Origin: Nannocystis pusilla
GTDB taxonomy: Bacteria > Myxococcota_A > Polyangia > Nannocystales > Nannocystaceae
NCBI RefSeq assembly: GCF_026626665.1
Contig: NZ_JAPNKE010000002.1
Coordinates: 10,994,001 to 11,058,000 of the forward strand
DNA: 64,000 nucleotides
Direction of reading: 5' to 3'
Position 1 is the stretch's first letter, and each line of letters starts with the position of its first letter. The notes beneath the pieces were generated by a model. The model was not told where the DNA came from, did no database searches, and saw only the letters and a list, made by a program, of their open reading frames with translations. The translations under genes were made by a program, and so were the position numbers. Of this stretch, positions 36,527 through 45,376 are shown piece by piece.

Positions 36527-36605
36527 AGCGAGCAGATGGAGGCCGAGGCGGGCGAGTCCATCGACCAGACGGCCTAGCGAGCAGATGGAGGCCGAGGCGG
36601 GCGAG
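36527..36605. repeat. 30-bp direct repeat, period 49
   Basis: The 30 bp at 36527-36556 recur exactly at 36576-36605 (beginning AGCGAGCAGATGGAGGCCGA). A decayed third copy begins near 36616. They lie in the gap upstream of the Mpo1-like gene, downstream of the AraC-type gene. Confidence 0.8.
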
Positions 36606-36735
36606 GCCCGGGTTCGCGAGCGATGGAGGCGGAGCGGGCGAGTCGATCGAGCGGACGGGCGAGCGATCGGCGGTGCGCGACACCGACAGCGAAAGTGACA
36701 CGCGCCGAGGCGCGGCACGGTCGGCCTGCGCGGGT

Positions 36736-37488
36736 TCAAGGCGGGCGCGGGAGGTTGCGCTGCAGCTCGGAGGCGGTCATGCCGAACATGCGGCGGAAGG
36801 TCCGGCTCATGTGGGCGGCGTCGGCGAAGCCGGCCGAGTGGGCGGCGCGGGCCAGGGGCTCGCCGGTGGCCATGGCGACGACGGCCCGCTGCAGCTTCTG
36901 CCATAGCAGGTACGGGCGCAGGGGGATGCCGACCGAGTCGCGGAAGGCGTGGACGAGCCGGCCCTCGGACAGGCCGGCGAGGGCGGCGAGGGCCGGCAAG
37001 GAGGTGTCGGCCTCGGGCTCGGCGCCGCGGAGGGCGCGGAGCAGCTTGCGCACGCGCGGGTGGATGACTCTCGGGACAGCTGTCTTGAGGGACAGGCGAT
37101 CGGCGGCGGCGTGGCCCCACGCGTGCAAGCCCGCGGGCCCGGCGTCGGCGGGCAGGTCGGCGAGCAGGGCGTCGCGCTCGGGAGCATCGACGGCGCGGAC
37201 GGGCGCGTCGAGGCCGGCGCGCAGGCGCTCGCCGGCGTCGCTCTCGGGGTCGAAGAAGACGAGGACGATGTCGACGCCGCGGGCGTCGAGGGCGTGCTCG
37301 TGGTCGGGCGCGGTGACGATGCCCGCGGCCCGCACGGTGGCGCCGCCGGCAGTGATCGCGAGCGTGCCGGCGCGCGCGAGCACGAGGTGCATGGCGTGGT
37401 GCGCGTGGGCCTCGCTGCGCGCGCCGGGGCCGGCGGTGACGAGCACCGGGGGCCATACGCCGGCGGAGGTGACGAGGGGCAGCTGCAT
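36736..37488 (-). CDS. AraC-family transcriptional regulator
   Basis: 250 residues from ATG 37488. N-terminal cupin-like sensing region (ARSEAHAHHAMHLVLARAGTL...), C-terminal AraC DNA-binding domain of two helix-turn-helices: LPALAALAGLSEGRLVHAFRDSVGIPLRPYLLWQKL and ARAAHSAGFADAAHMSRTFRRMFGMTASEL (about 160-242). It resembles small-molecule-responsive AraC regulators. The inducer and targets are unknown, and the neighbours do not form an obvious operon with it. Within the gene near 37077-37096 there is one imperfect repeat element. Confidence 0.9.
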   Translation of the reverse strand: MQLPLVTSAGVWPPVLVTAGPGARSEAHAHHAMHLVLARAGTLAITAGGATVRAAGIVTAPDHEHALDARGVDIVLVFFDPESDAGERLRAGLDAPVRAVDAPERDALLADLPADAGPAGLHAWGHAAADRLSLKTAVPRVIHPRVRKLLRALRGAEPEADTSLPALAALAGLSEGRLVHAFRDSVGIPLRPYLLWQKLQRAVVAMATGEPLARAAHSAGFADAAHMSRTFRRMFGMTASELQRNLPRPP

Positions 37489-37663
37489 GCGAGGCTCGGA
37501 GGGGACGCGGGCTGACGAGGGGCTGCGTGCGCGGTCTCAGGGAGAGATGGCCGCCGTCGGTGACACCTACGCCGAAGGGGCGGCCGATCGCGGGCGCCTA
37601 CGAGAGGGTATTCGCGGCTCCTCGCAGGGAGAAGCGCGGAGCAGGTGAGGGCGCTGGCCGCGA

Positions 37664-37807
37664 AAGATGTCTGACAGGACAGGTCGATGCGGTGGGCGAG
37701 GGGACGGTGCCGGCGTCGGTGAGTCTGTCCGAGAGGACAGGTCGCGTCGGGAGCGTGGGTGAGGTGGTGGGGCGGGAGATGAACACACTGTCCGGGAGGA
37801 CAGGTCA
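37664..37807. repeat. Three hairpin-forming repeat elements
   Basis: Three separate dimers: GATG 37666/CAGG 37680; CTGTCC-GAGA-GGACAG (37725-37740); CTGTCC-GGGA-GGACAG (37788-37803). Each has 14-bp register, and the last two are perfect 6-bp hairpins with 4-nt loops. The last overlaps the stop codon (37805-37807) of the minus-strand phosphoesterase gene. The rest of 37489-37804 shows nothing else. Confidence 0.85.
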
Positions 37808-38518
37808 GGACGGCGGGCCGTCGACGATGGTGGCGGTGCGGGCGGCGGTGTCGATGGTGACGACGGTGAAGCGGCCGGCCGAGCAGGTGCCGGTGTTGAC
37901 GACTGTCCCTTCGGACAGGTGATGGGCGTGGGCGACGTGGGTGTGGCCCATGACGACGAAGTCGGCGCCGCGCTCGCGCATGAGGGCGGCCGCGGCCGCG
38001 GCGTAGGGGCCGGCGGCGTGGCCGAAGCGGCGGTGCTTGATGGCGACGTCCTGCTGCTCGAAATAGTGGGCGACCGGGCCGAGGCCGGCGCGGCGCAGGC
38101 GGCCGGTGAACCAGGTGGCGGCGCGGGCGGCCGCGTAGGCGCGGGCGAACACCGGGTCGTGCTGGTGGCCGTGGATGAACAGGACGCGGCAGGAGTCGGC
38201 GTCGATCTGCAGCTCCGACGGGGCGCCGAGCTCGTCGCGGGCGATGAAGTCGTGGTTGCCGTGGACGTAGTCGAGGCGATCGAGGGCGCGGGTCAGCCGC
38301 GGCAGCCGGCTGCGCGCGCGGTGGAGCTGACGCGCCGCGGCGCGCGGGCCGGTGAACAGGTCGTGGTCGGTCTGCCAGATGTCGCCGACGAGGACGACGC
38401 GATCGTGGCTGGCGACGACGCGGGCGAGCTTGTCGAGGAAGGCGGCCTCGTCGTGGCGAAACTCGTCCATGCCGGCGCGCGCGCCGATGTGGAAGTCACT
38501 GAGCGCGGCGATCCGCAT
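37805..38518 (-). CDS. Metallophosphoesterase (LpxH/YfcE-like)
   Basis: 237 residues from ATG 38518. Calcineurin-like motifs: IAALSDFHIGA (DxH, 8-10), VVLVGDIWQTD (GD), YVHGNHDFIA (GNHD), VLFIHGHQHDPVF and VVMGHTHVAHAH (GHxH). The pattern and size resemble the UDP-2,3-diacylglucosamine pyrophosphatase LpxH group, but the LpxH-specific acyl-chain residues cannot be confirmed, so I do not assign lpxH. It is probably cytoplasmic or peripheral. A repeat dimer is in frame near 37902-37919 and another at its stop. Confidence 0.85.
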   Translation of the reverse strand: MRIAALSDFHIGARAGMDEFRHDEAAFLDKLARVVASHDRVVLVGDIWQTDHDLFTGPRAAARQLHRARSRLPRLTRALDRLDYVHGNHDFIARDELGAPSELQIDADSCRVLFIHGHQHDPVFARAYAAARAATWFTGRLRRAGLGPVAHYFEQQDVAIKHRRFGHAAGPYAAAAAALMRERGADFVVMGHTHVAHAHHLSEGTVVNTGTCSAGRFTVVTIDTAARTATIVDGPPS

Positions 38519-38617
38519 GGGCGAGAGGCGCGGTGACGCGACGACGAGAGTGACGGGGCGCGGCGAATCGCGGGCGCGTGGCGGGCGAGGCCGCTCGTTC
38601 GCTCGGGGCGAGAGGTG

Positions 38618-39406
38618 TCACTGGGGACGGCGCGCCGCGAGCTCGGCGGTGAAGACGGCGTGCAGGCGCTCGACGAGGTCGCTGCGGAAGCGGTCGTCGT
38701 GCTCGCGGTCGTAGAGGTAGCCGCGCACGCGCAGCTGCAGATCGAGGGCGCTGCCGTGGCGCGGGGCGAGGAAGACCTCGGGCGAGCGGCGCGGCGAGGC
38801 GTAGCGGCTGAGCGCGGCGGCCTGGCGGGCGAGGTCGGCGGCGCGGGCAGGCGGGATGCCGGCGGGGACGTCGAGGGTGAGGTCGCAGGGGGTGTCGTGC
38901 TCGCCGAGGTTGAGGTGGACGACGGGCTCGCGGAGCAGCCGCTCGTAGGGGATGGTGGCGTCGACGCCGGCGAGGCCGCGCAGGGTGATCGCGCGCAGGC
39001 CGACGCCGACGAGGCGGCCCTCGACGTCGCCGACGCGCAGGTCGTCGCCGATCTTGTAGCGGGCCTCGACCGCGAACACGACCCCGAGGCAGACGCTGCG
39101 CAGCCACGGCAGCGCGGCGACGGCGAACACCAGCAGCCACAGGCCGCGCGACCACCAGTCGGCGCTGCTGGCCGCGGGCGCGAGGCGGTGCTGCAGCAGC
39201 CACACCAGCGGCAACCACACCGCCAGGTGGAGCAGCGGGATCCACGGGTGCACCTGGCGGAAGGTCTCGACCGTGGCGAGCTTGCGCAGCACGAACGAGA
39301 CCAGGAGGCCCAGCGCGACCAGGCCGCCGACGTAGACCACCGGGAACAGGCGGGCGATCACCGAGGTCGAGGCGCTCAGCGGGTCGATGGCGAGGGCCAG
39401 GAGCAT
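38618..39406 (-). CDS. MscS-family mechanosensitive ion channel
   Basis: 262 residues from ATG 39406. Three hydrophobic segments in the first 120 residues (VVYVGGLVALGLLVSFVL, WIPLLHLAVWLPLVWLL, LWLLVFAVAALPWLRSVCLGVVFAV) precede the MscS beta domain: YKIGDDLRVGDVEGRLVGVGLRAITLRGLAGVDATIPYERLL, then a C-terminal alpha/beta domain. The pore-lining TM3 Gly/Ala pattern is less regular than in E. coli MscS. It releases osmolytes upon hypo-osmotic shock or has a related signalling function. Confidence 0.85.
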   Translation of the reverse strand: MLLALAIDPLSASTSVIARLFPVVYVGGLVALGLLVSFVLRKLATVETFRQVHPWIPLLHLAVWLPLVWLLQHRLAPAASSADWWSRGLWLLVFAVAALPWLRSVCLGVVFAVEARYKIGDDLRVGDVEGRLVGVGLRAITLRGLAGVDATIPYERLLREPVVHLNLGEHDTPCDLTLDVPAGIPPARAADLARQAAALSRYASPRRSPEVFLAPRHGSALDLQLRVRGYLYDREHDDRFRSDLVERLHAVFTAELAARRPQ

Positions 39407-39475
39407 CGTCCTGCCGAGGATGCCACGGATCGCCGGCGCGTCCCAAGCCCGCGCGCGGCGGCCGCTCGCTGGCGC

Positions 39476-41511
39476 TCACTCGGGGTCGCAGGCCCCGTCG
39501 CAGTAAGTCTCGACCACGCCGGTGCGCAGGAATCGGTCGAGCATCTGCGCGGCGCCGGGCAGCTCGCGCGGCTTGGCGTGGGGGTCCTCGCCGTCCGAGG
39601 GCGGGATGTTGGTGGTGGGCTCGGGGGCGAGGCCGAAGTCGTACTCGACCATGGCCGAGCCGGTGTAGGGGGCGGCGGCGCTGTCGATGCCCCAGATCGC
39701 GCGGTTCTCGGGGGCGATGTCGGCGACGCCGCCGATCGCGCGGGCCATGACGTGGGCGCCCAGAGTGCTGACCTGGTGATCGCCGATCGCTACCTCGATC
39801 AGGATCTCCTTGGGCGGCGAGCCGGGCAGGTTGTCGGTGCGGATGGTGTGGCTGTACCCGGTCGGCTCGGCGCGGTCCCACAGGATCTGGAGCAGCGCGA
39901 GCACCAGCGGCGATCGAGGCCGTCGGGGAAGGCGCTGTTCAGCGGCGCGAAGAGCTCGGCCAACTCCTCGCCGCGGCCGAGCAGCAGGCTGTACGGCTGG
40001 CCGGGGACGCCGAGCAGGCCGCGCTCGACGTCGGTGCTGAGGGCCATGTAAGTGGCGCCGAGGATGCCGCCCTGCGAGTCGCCGTGGTAGTAGCGCTCGC
40101 TCGGGTCGATCAGCGGCTGGCCCATCGGCTGGAGCATCGGATCGTCGACGAGCGCGCCGCTGACGAGGCGCATGGCGAGCAGCGAATTGAGGATGCCCTG
40201 GTGGAGGCGGTCGACGAGGGTGACGAACTGCTCGAGGTCGCCGGCCGCGACGAATTCGGCGATCGCGACGGCGTCGTCCGCGGCCATGCCGATCCAGTCG
40301 ACTGCGAACAGGGCGTAGCCGTAGGTGTCGGCGAACGCGATCCGGTGATCGAGCTGGATGTCCTGGCGCCCCGAGCCGAGCAGGCCGTGGCCGTACTGCA
40401 GCGGTGTGGCCGGGGTGGTGAAGGCGCTCGTCGGGATGACGAGGGTGAACTCGAACTCGGCGGCGCCGTTCTGCTGCGGCAGGCCGTCGTCGCCGAGCAC
40501 GAGGCGCGCGCCCGGGCCCGGCTGGTCGAGGTAGAGCGGGACGGTCATGGTGCCCTCGACGTAGAGGCCGACGCGCGCGTCGGGGTGCTCGGCGTCGACG
40601 AGGGTGAGGGTGTACGCCGGGCCGTCGTCACCGACCGTGGCGAGCGCCTCGTCGCGCATCCTGAGCAGGCCGGCGGTGTTGTTCTCGCGGCTGGCGGTGG
40701 TGAAGTCCCAGGCGAGCTGGAGGTCGTCGCGGGCGACGCCGGCCTGCTCGAGGCGCGTGAAGATGTCGGCGTAGAGGCCGCGGCGCTCGTCGATCGAGGG
40801 GTCGTCGAAGGCCTCGCCGTCGCGCAGGGCCTTGAACGCCGCCGAGGGCGGCAGCGCGTCGCCGTCGCCGTCGACGACGCGCCGGATCGCGGCGATGTAG
40901 CGGTGATCGTCGGCCAGCCGCACGACCGGGCGGAGCATGAAGGCGCGCCGATCGTCCTGGTCGTGCGACATGTCGAGCTCGGCGAAGTGGGCGATCCGAT
41001 CGCCGGTGTCGGCGTCGATGAGGACGGTCGGCGAGTCGAAGGCGAGCGAGTCCTCGAGCGTCCACGGGCCGGGCAGGCCGGCGACGGTGGCACCTGGCAG
41101 ATGGGACATGACCGCAAGGCCAGGTGAGAAGCCGTCCGAGCGGTTCCACAGGTCGGGCTGCGCCGGCTGGCCCTGCGCGCGATCGGGGAGCAAGGCGGCG
41201 GAGAGGGCGAGGCGGCGGCCGGTGACCGTGGTGGGGTCGGCGGCGGTGAAGACGTTGGAGGGGAACGGGAAGCCGCAGTAGGTCGGGACCAGCGGGTCGC
41301 ACTCGAGGGTCGGCCAGTCGACCTCGGGGACGATGTCGCCGGTGGTCGGCGCGCCGGTGGTCGGCGCGGTGTCGCCGGTACCGCTGTTCGGCGGAGCCGT
41401 GCCGGCGTCGCTGGCCGAGGCGCTGTCGTCGTCTCCGGGCACCGTGCAGGCAGCGAGCGAGACGACGGCGAAGGCGCGGACGAGGGCGAGCGACCGGCGA
41501 AGCATCATCAT
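39476..41511 (-). pseudogene. Large lipoprotein with alpha/beta-hydrolase features, frameshift at about 39910
   Basis: ATG 41511 (three ATGs in a row) gives a lipobox at AFAVVSLAAC and a short Thr/Gly/Asp stalk. The body (about 600 residues) includes CDPLVPTYCGFPFPSNVF, LQYGHGLLGSGRQDIQ and a likely nucleophile elbow YYHGDSQGGILGATY (GDSQGG). The frame breaks at PDGLDRR near 39910 and resumes in another as VLALLQILWDRAEPTGYSHTIR, ending GACDPE at 39476. Serine-hydrolase-like surface lipoproteins of this kind are common in myxobacteria; the substrate is unknown. Three repeat units at 41093, 41107 and 41121 are read in frame near residues 130-140 (SPGLAVMSHLPGATVAG), an example of the repeat inside a coding region. 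Confidence 0.78.
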
Positions 41512-41676
41512 CTTTCTTAAAATAACTGGCGGTCTGCGAGGCGTGACAGGGCCTGAACCCTTGCGGAGCGGCCTGATGCGCGATCTCGCTCGAGAGCGGA
41601 AGCGCGGGTCGCCGGGGCTTCCGGAGCGTGCGGGGAGGGATTGCCGGAGACGCGCGGTCGGAGTACGAGGGCGGCT

Positions 41677-42573
41677 GTGACGCACGTGCGCTCCGATCTC
41701 GAGCTGGCCTTCGTGTCACAGGGGCAGCGGTTTCGCGACGACGACGGCGCGACGATCGCGGTCCGCGTGGAGGCGCTCGGCGAGCTCGAGCTCGCGGGAG
41801 TGGCGATCGGCGATCCGCTGGCGAGCGAGCTGCAGTCCGTGACGCCGCCGACGGGGACGATCGCAGGTCGCGGGCGCGTCGAGCTGGCGCTGGCGCGCGC
41901 GGAAGATGGCGCCGAGCAGGTGGCGGCGGCCCGCGTGGTGCTGGCCGAGACGCCGGTGGTGCAGTGGGTCGAGGTCGAGGACGGGGTGTTCGGGGTCGAC
42001 GCGGGCGTGGCGGCGTTCGCCAGCGCGGGGGCGGTCGCCGGGCTGGCGACGGAGGCGGTGGCGGAGGAGCTGCTGGGGCTGCTCGACAAGCACGAGCGCG
42101 GCGGCTGGACGTGGGCGCGCGTGGAGGTCGAGGGGCACTCGGTGGTGGTGTTCTCGTCGGGCCACGGCGACGGGATCTACGCCAGCTACTGGGGGCTCGA
42201 CGCCGAGGGCCGCGCGGTGGCGCTGGCGATCGACTTCGGGCTGCTGATCGGCCGGGTGTTCGAGCGCTTCGTGGTGCCGCGGCCGCACCGCCGCGGGCGG
42301 GTGGACGCGCCGGCGCTGACGGCCCGCGGGGTGACGCTGCGAGTGCCGTGGCTGAGGCCGCGGTGGCTGGAGATCCACGGCGCCAGGCTGCCGGCGGAGC
42401 ACCGGGTGTACGTGCGGCTGACGAGCCCGGGCGAGGCGGCGGACCGGTGGATCCGCCACCACTTCACGGGTCAGGACCGCCGGGTGTTCCGCATCGACCT
42501 GCGCGAGGTGCCGGCCGCGGCGGCGCTGGCAGTGCGGATCGTGACGGGCCTGCGGCCGCTGACGCCGGCGTGA
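41677..42573 (+). CDS. DUF4241-family protein
   Basis: About 298 residues from GTG 41677, with GAGGG just upstream; TTG 41641 would add 12. The DUF4241 core is visible: VEDGVFGVDAGVAAFAS (VDAG), VVVFSSGHGDGIYASYWGLDAEG (SG.GDG.Y..YWG) and VALAIDFGLLI (IDF). The domain recurs in bacterial immunity/polymorphic-toxin contexts and in proteins of unknown role; nothing nearby looks like a toxin. The C-terminal 80 residues (ALTARGVTLRVPWLRPRW...) are an added beta-rich part. The stop is followed directly by a repeat dimer (42574-42595). Confidence 0.72.
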   Translation: MTHVRSDLELAFVSQGQRFRDDDGATIAVRVEALGELELAGVAIGDPLASELQSVTPPTGTIAGRGRVELALARAEDGAEQVAAARVVLAETPVVQWVEVEDGVFGVDAGVAAFASAGAVAGLATEAVAEELLGLLDKHERGGWTWARVEVEGHSVVVFSSGHGDGIYASYWGLDAEGRAVALAIDFGLLIGRVFERFVVPRPHRRGRVDAPALTARGVTLRVPWLRPRWLEIHGARLPAEHRVYVRLTSPGEAADRWIRHHFTGQDRRVFRIDLREVPAAAALAVRIVTGLRPLTPA

Positions 42574-42648
42574 TCTGGTCGAAGGGACAGGTCGAGAAGA
42601 TGCGGGAGAGAGCACGCGGCCGCGGCGAGGATCGGCTATGCTGCGGCG

Positions 42649-43266
42649 GTGTCACGGCGCTTGCTCGAGTCGATGGCGATCCCCGCGGAGCTGCAGGTAA
42701 GTCCGGTGATGCTGGCAGAGTCGGTGTCGGAGGCGTTCCCGGTGATGTCGATCGTCGGCGGCCGCGGCGAACAGGAGCTCCGCTTCGTCAGTCCGGCGAC
42801 GCTGGTGGTGGTGATCTCGGCGACCGCGGTCGAGTGCTACGAGGAGCCGCTGCCGCCGCCGGAGGAGGACGCGGAGGGGTACGAAGAGGAGGACGAGGAC
42901 TTCGTCGAGGACGAGGACGAGGAGGATGACGATCCGCTGTCGACGGCGCAGGACATCCTCGGGCACGTGTCGGGGCTGCTCGGGCTCGACGAGGAGGAAG
43001 AGGCGCCGGACGAGCCGACGCCGGACGACGCGGCCGACCGCCGGGCGGCGGCGATCGTGGCGGCGCTGCTGCAGGAGGGGCTGCTCGAGCTGGTGACGCC
43101 GCGCTCGCGGCCGCAGGTCGAGGGGCGCCTGGCGCACCTGCTGGCGCACGGGATGCACGACGCGGGGGCGCTGGCGGAGTCGATCGCCGACTTGAGCGGG
43201 GTGGCGGAGTTCTACGCCGACGACGCGCAGATGGCCGCGGTGCTGGCGAAGGCGCGCCGCGGCTGA
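42649..43266 (+). CDS. Acidic protein of unknown function
   Basis: 205 residues from GTG 42649. The centre (about residues 66-115) is extremely acidic (PPPEEDAEGYEEEDEDFV and DEDEEDDD), flanked by a predicted beta part (QELRFVSPATLVVVISATAVECYEEP) and a helical C-terminus (AAIVAALLQEGLLELVTPRS... MHDAGALAESIADL). No domain is recognised. Codon usage matches its neighbours, so it is likely a real gene, probably following the DUF4241 gene in one transcript (75 bp gap holding a repeat dimer). Confidence 0.65.
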   Translation: MSRRLLESMAIPAELQVSPVMLAESVSEAFPVMSIVGGRGEQELRFVSPATLVVVISATAVECYEEPLPPPEEDAEGYEEEDEDFVEDEDEEDDDPLSTAQDILGHVSGLLGLDEEEEAPDEPTPDDAADRRAAAIVAALLQEGLLELVTPRSRPQVEGRLAHLLAHGMHDAGALAESIADLSGVAEFYADDAQMAAVLAKARRG

Positions 43267-43490
43267 AGATCTCGAGAGGTGGAGCTCGCGGGTGCGAGGG
43301 CTCCGGGGGCTGCGCGGCGGTCGGCGACCGGGAGCGAGCGGCTGGCCGGGTCTCGAGCGTAAAGGACATGTCGCTTCATGGAAGTCACACCGGAATAGCG
43401 ACGGCTACCCGGGGCCGCATGGGCTACGGACGACGAGTTCAGTGAGCCTCGCGGCGGACATGTAGCGATGGACTGCTGCCGGCGACCTTC

Positions 43491-43554
43491 AGGACATGTC
43501 GCCGAGGACATGCCTTTGAAAGCATGTCCTCGGCGCCATGTCCTTTGGCTCAGG
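43491..43554. repeat. 14-bp-register repeat array running into a stop codon
   Basis: Cores CATG 43495, 43509, 43523 and 43537 and CAGG 43551 are exactly 14 bp apart. Positions 43504-43513 and 43522-43531 form a 10-bp perfect stem. The stop codon (TCA, 43550-43552) of the minus-strand ferritin-like lipoprotein gene forms part of the fifth unit. Single cores at 43367 and 43459 lie out of register in the same gap. Confidence 0.88.
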
Positions 43555-45223
43555 CGGCTGCGCGGAGGGCGGCGGCGGCCGGCTGGACCAGGCCCTCGAG
43601 GCCGCGCAGCCACACCGAGGCGCGCAGGGGGGCGTCGACGACGCCGTGGGCGCGGAGCTCGGGGGTGCCTGTCTCTCGGGCCATGTTGCCGGCGGCCACG
43701 GCGGCGGCGGCGACGGCGTCGGCGAACACCGCGTCGATGCGGGCGCGGGCGTCGTCACTCAGCTGCTCGCGGGCCCAGCGGACGAAGCGCCAGCCGAGCT
43801 CGGCGTGGCGCTGCTCGTCGTCGGCGATCCGGCCGAGGATCCGGCGCAGGCCCGGCTCTTCGGCGCGCTCGGCGGTCTCGCGCGCCTCGAGGGCGGACAG
43901 GGTCTCGCCGACGCAGGCCTCGCGGATCACGGCGGCGACGACCGACTCGAGGTCCGCCGCGCCGGGCTCGTGCGCCTGCGCGAGCGGGCCCGGGCCGACG
44001 CCCGCGCCGCCGTAGCTGCTGGCCAGCGCGAAGCACAGGCAGGCGTGCTCGATCTCGTCGGCCAGCGCGCGCTGGGTGTCGAGCACGAACTCCGGGGGCG
44101 CGCTGACGGCCAGCAGTTGCAGGACGTGGCGCGCGAACGAGGCGACCGAGGCGTGCTCGGCCAGGGCGATCTGCGTCCAGTGGGCCGCCAGCGCCGCGCG
44201 CAGCCGCGACGGCGCCATCGGCACCGAGGCGACCGCGCGCCAGTCGTCGCGCGCCGCGGCGGGCGCGGTGACGGCCTGCTCGTCGACCATGAACGGGCGG
44301 CCGCAGGCGACCAGCGAGCACTCCCAGGCGTCGTTGTCGGTGTTGTAGGCGCACGGCGAATCGCCGCAGGGCGGGTCGGTGTCGCACAGGTCGTTCGGCG
44401 TGGTGCAGGCGCCGTTGACGACCTCGGCGGCGCAGTCGTAGCCCATCGACTGCGAGAACTGGCACAGCTGGTCGCCGCAGTCGGCGTCGCTGGTGCACTC
44501 GGAGGGGACGCACTGCGAGACCGCGCCGAGGATGTCGCCGCCGCAGCGGCACACGAAGCCGGGGTCGCAGTCGGCGTCGGTCTCGCAGCCGTAGGTGCAG
44601 CCGCAGCCCTCGAAGCCGACGTTGAAGTACTGGCACGATCCGAACGGCTGATCGGTGCAGTCGTCGTTGGTCTGGCAGGGCTGGCCGTCCAGCGGGCAGT
44701 TGGTGGGCGGCGCGGGCACGAGGCAGACCTCCTCGGCGACGCGGTGGGGCAGCTTGTCGCCGCACTTGACCCACCCCGACGGCACCGGCGGATCGGTCAT
44801 GCCCTGCATGAGGATGGTGCACTCGGGGTCGGGACCGGTGTCGGTGTCGGTGTCGGTGTCGCCGGTGGTGCTCGTGGTGGTCGTCGTGTCGACGGTGGTG
44901 GTGCCCTGCGTCGTGGTGTCGAGCGTCGTGGCGCTGACGGCGGTGGTCTCGCCGGTGGTGGTCGTCGTCGAAGTGGTGGGCGACGTGGTGTCGGTGCCGG
45001 TGTCCGAGGTGCCGGTCATGCCGGTGGTCGGAGCGCCGGTGGTGTCGGTGGTGCCGGTGGGGGTGCCGGTGCCATCGGTGGTCGACTGCGTCGTGCCGGT
45101 GCCGGTCTGGCTGTCGGTGCCCGCCGAGGTCGCGCCGTCGTCGCCGCAAGAGCCGAGCAGGCCCATCGCCAGGAAGAGCGAGAGCCGCAGCGGCTCGATA
45201 CGTGTATGGAGGTAACAAAGCAT
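43550..45223 (-). CDS. Cys-rich lipoprotein with C-terminal ferritin-like domain
   Basis: 557 residues from ATG 45223. Lipobox LLGSC puts the lipidated Cys at 26, followed by a Thr-rich stalk of about 105 residues. A cysteine-rich region (about 140-310) has many CxxD/C repeats (CTYGCETDADCDPGFVCRC, CTSDADCGDQLCQF) like small EGF-like knots. The last 220 residues form a helical ferritin-like fold with diiron-type ligands: IALAEHASVASFARH, ADEIEHACLCFALAS, CVGETLSALEARE and ADDEQRHAELGWRFV. Ferritin-like domains store iron or make oxidised metabolites; attachment to a surface lipoprotein is unusual. The repeat array at its stop extends into the last codons. Confidence 0.82.
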   Translation of the reverse strand: MLCYLHTRIEPLRLSLFLAMGLLGSCGDDGATSAGTDSQTGTGTTQSTTDGTGTPTGTTDTTGAPTTGMTGTSDTGTDTTSPTTSTTTTTGETTAVSATTLDTTTQGTTTVDTTTTTSTTGDTDTDTDTGPDPECTILMQGMTDPPVPSGWVKCGDKLPHRVAEEVCLVPAPPTNCPLDGQPCQTNDDCTDQPFGSCQYFNVGFEGCGCTYGCETDADCDPGFVCRCGGDILGAVSQCVPSECTSDADCGDQLCQFSQSMGYDCAAEVVNGACTTPNDLCDTDPPCGDSPCAYNTDNDAWECSLVACGRPFMVDEQAVTAPAAARDDWRAVASVPMAPSRLRAALAAHWTQIALAEHASVASFARHVLQLLAVSAPPEFVLDTQRALADEIEHACLCFALASSYGGAGVGPGPLAQAHEPGAADLESVVAAVIREACVGETLSALEARETAERAEEPGLRRILGRIADDEQRHAELGWRFVRWAREQLSDDARARIDAVFADAVAAAAVAAGNMARETGTPELRAHGVVDAPLRASVWLRGLEGLVQPAAAALRAAA

Positions 45224-45312
45224 GCGGGCATGCTGGCCCGATTCATGCGCCGCGGCAAGTCCGGTCCCTGCAGCCGGGCGTGACCGCGAGCGTCAGGGCG
45301 GTCCCGATCGCC

Positions 45313-45376
45313 GCGACATGGCGTGAAACCATGTGTCGAGGACATGTGTCTAACGACATGTTCTCAAAGACATATC
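45313..45376. repeat. Five-unit palindromic repeat array, slightly irregular
   Basis: Cores CATG at 45317, 45330, 45343 and 45357 and CATA at 45371 are spaced 13, 13, 14 and 14 bp. The stop codon (45375-45377) of the L,D-transpeptidase gene lies in the last unit. This is the only array in which I see 13-bp steps. Confidence 0.8.
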
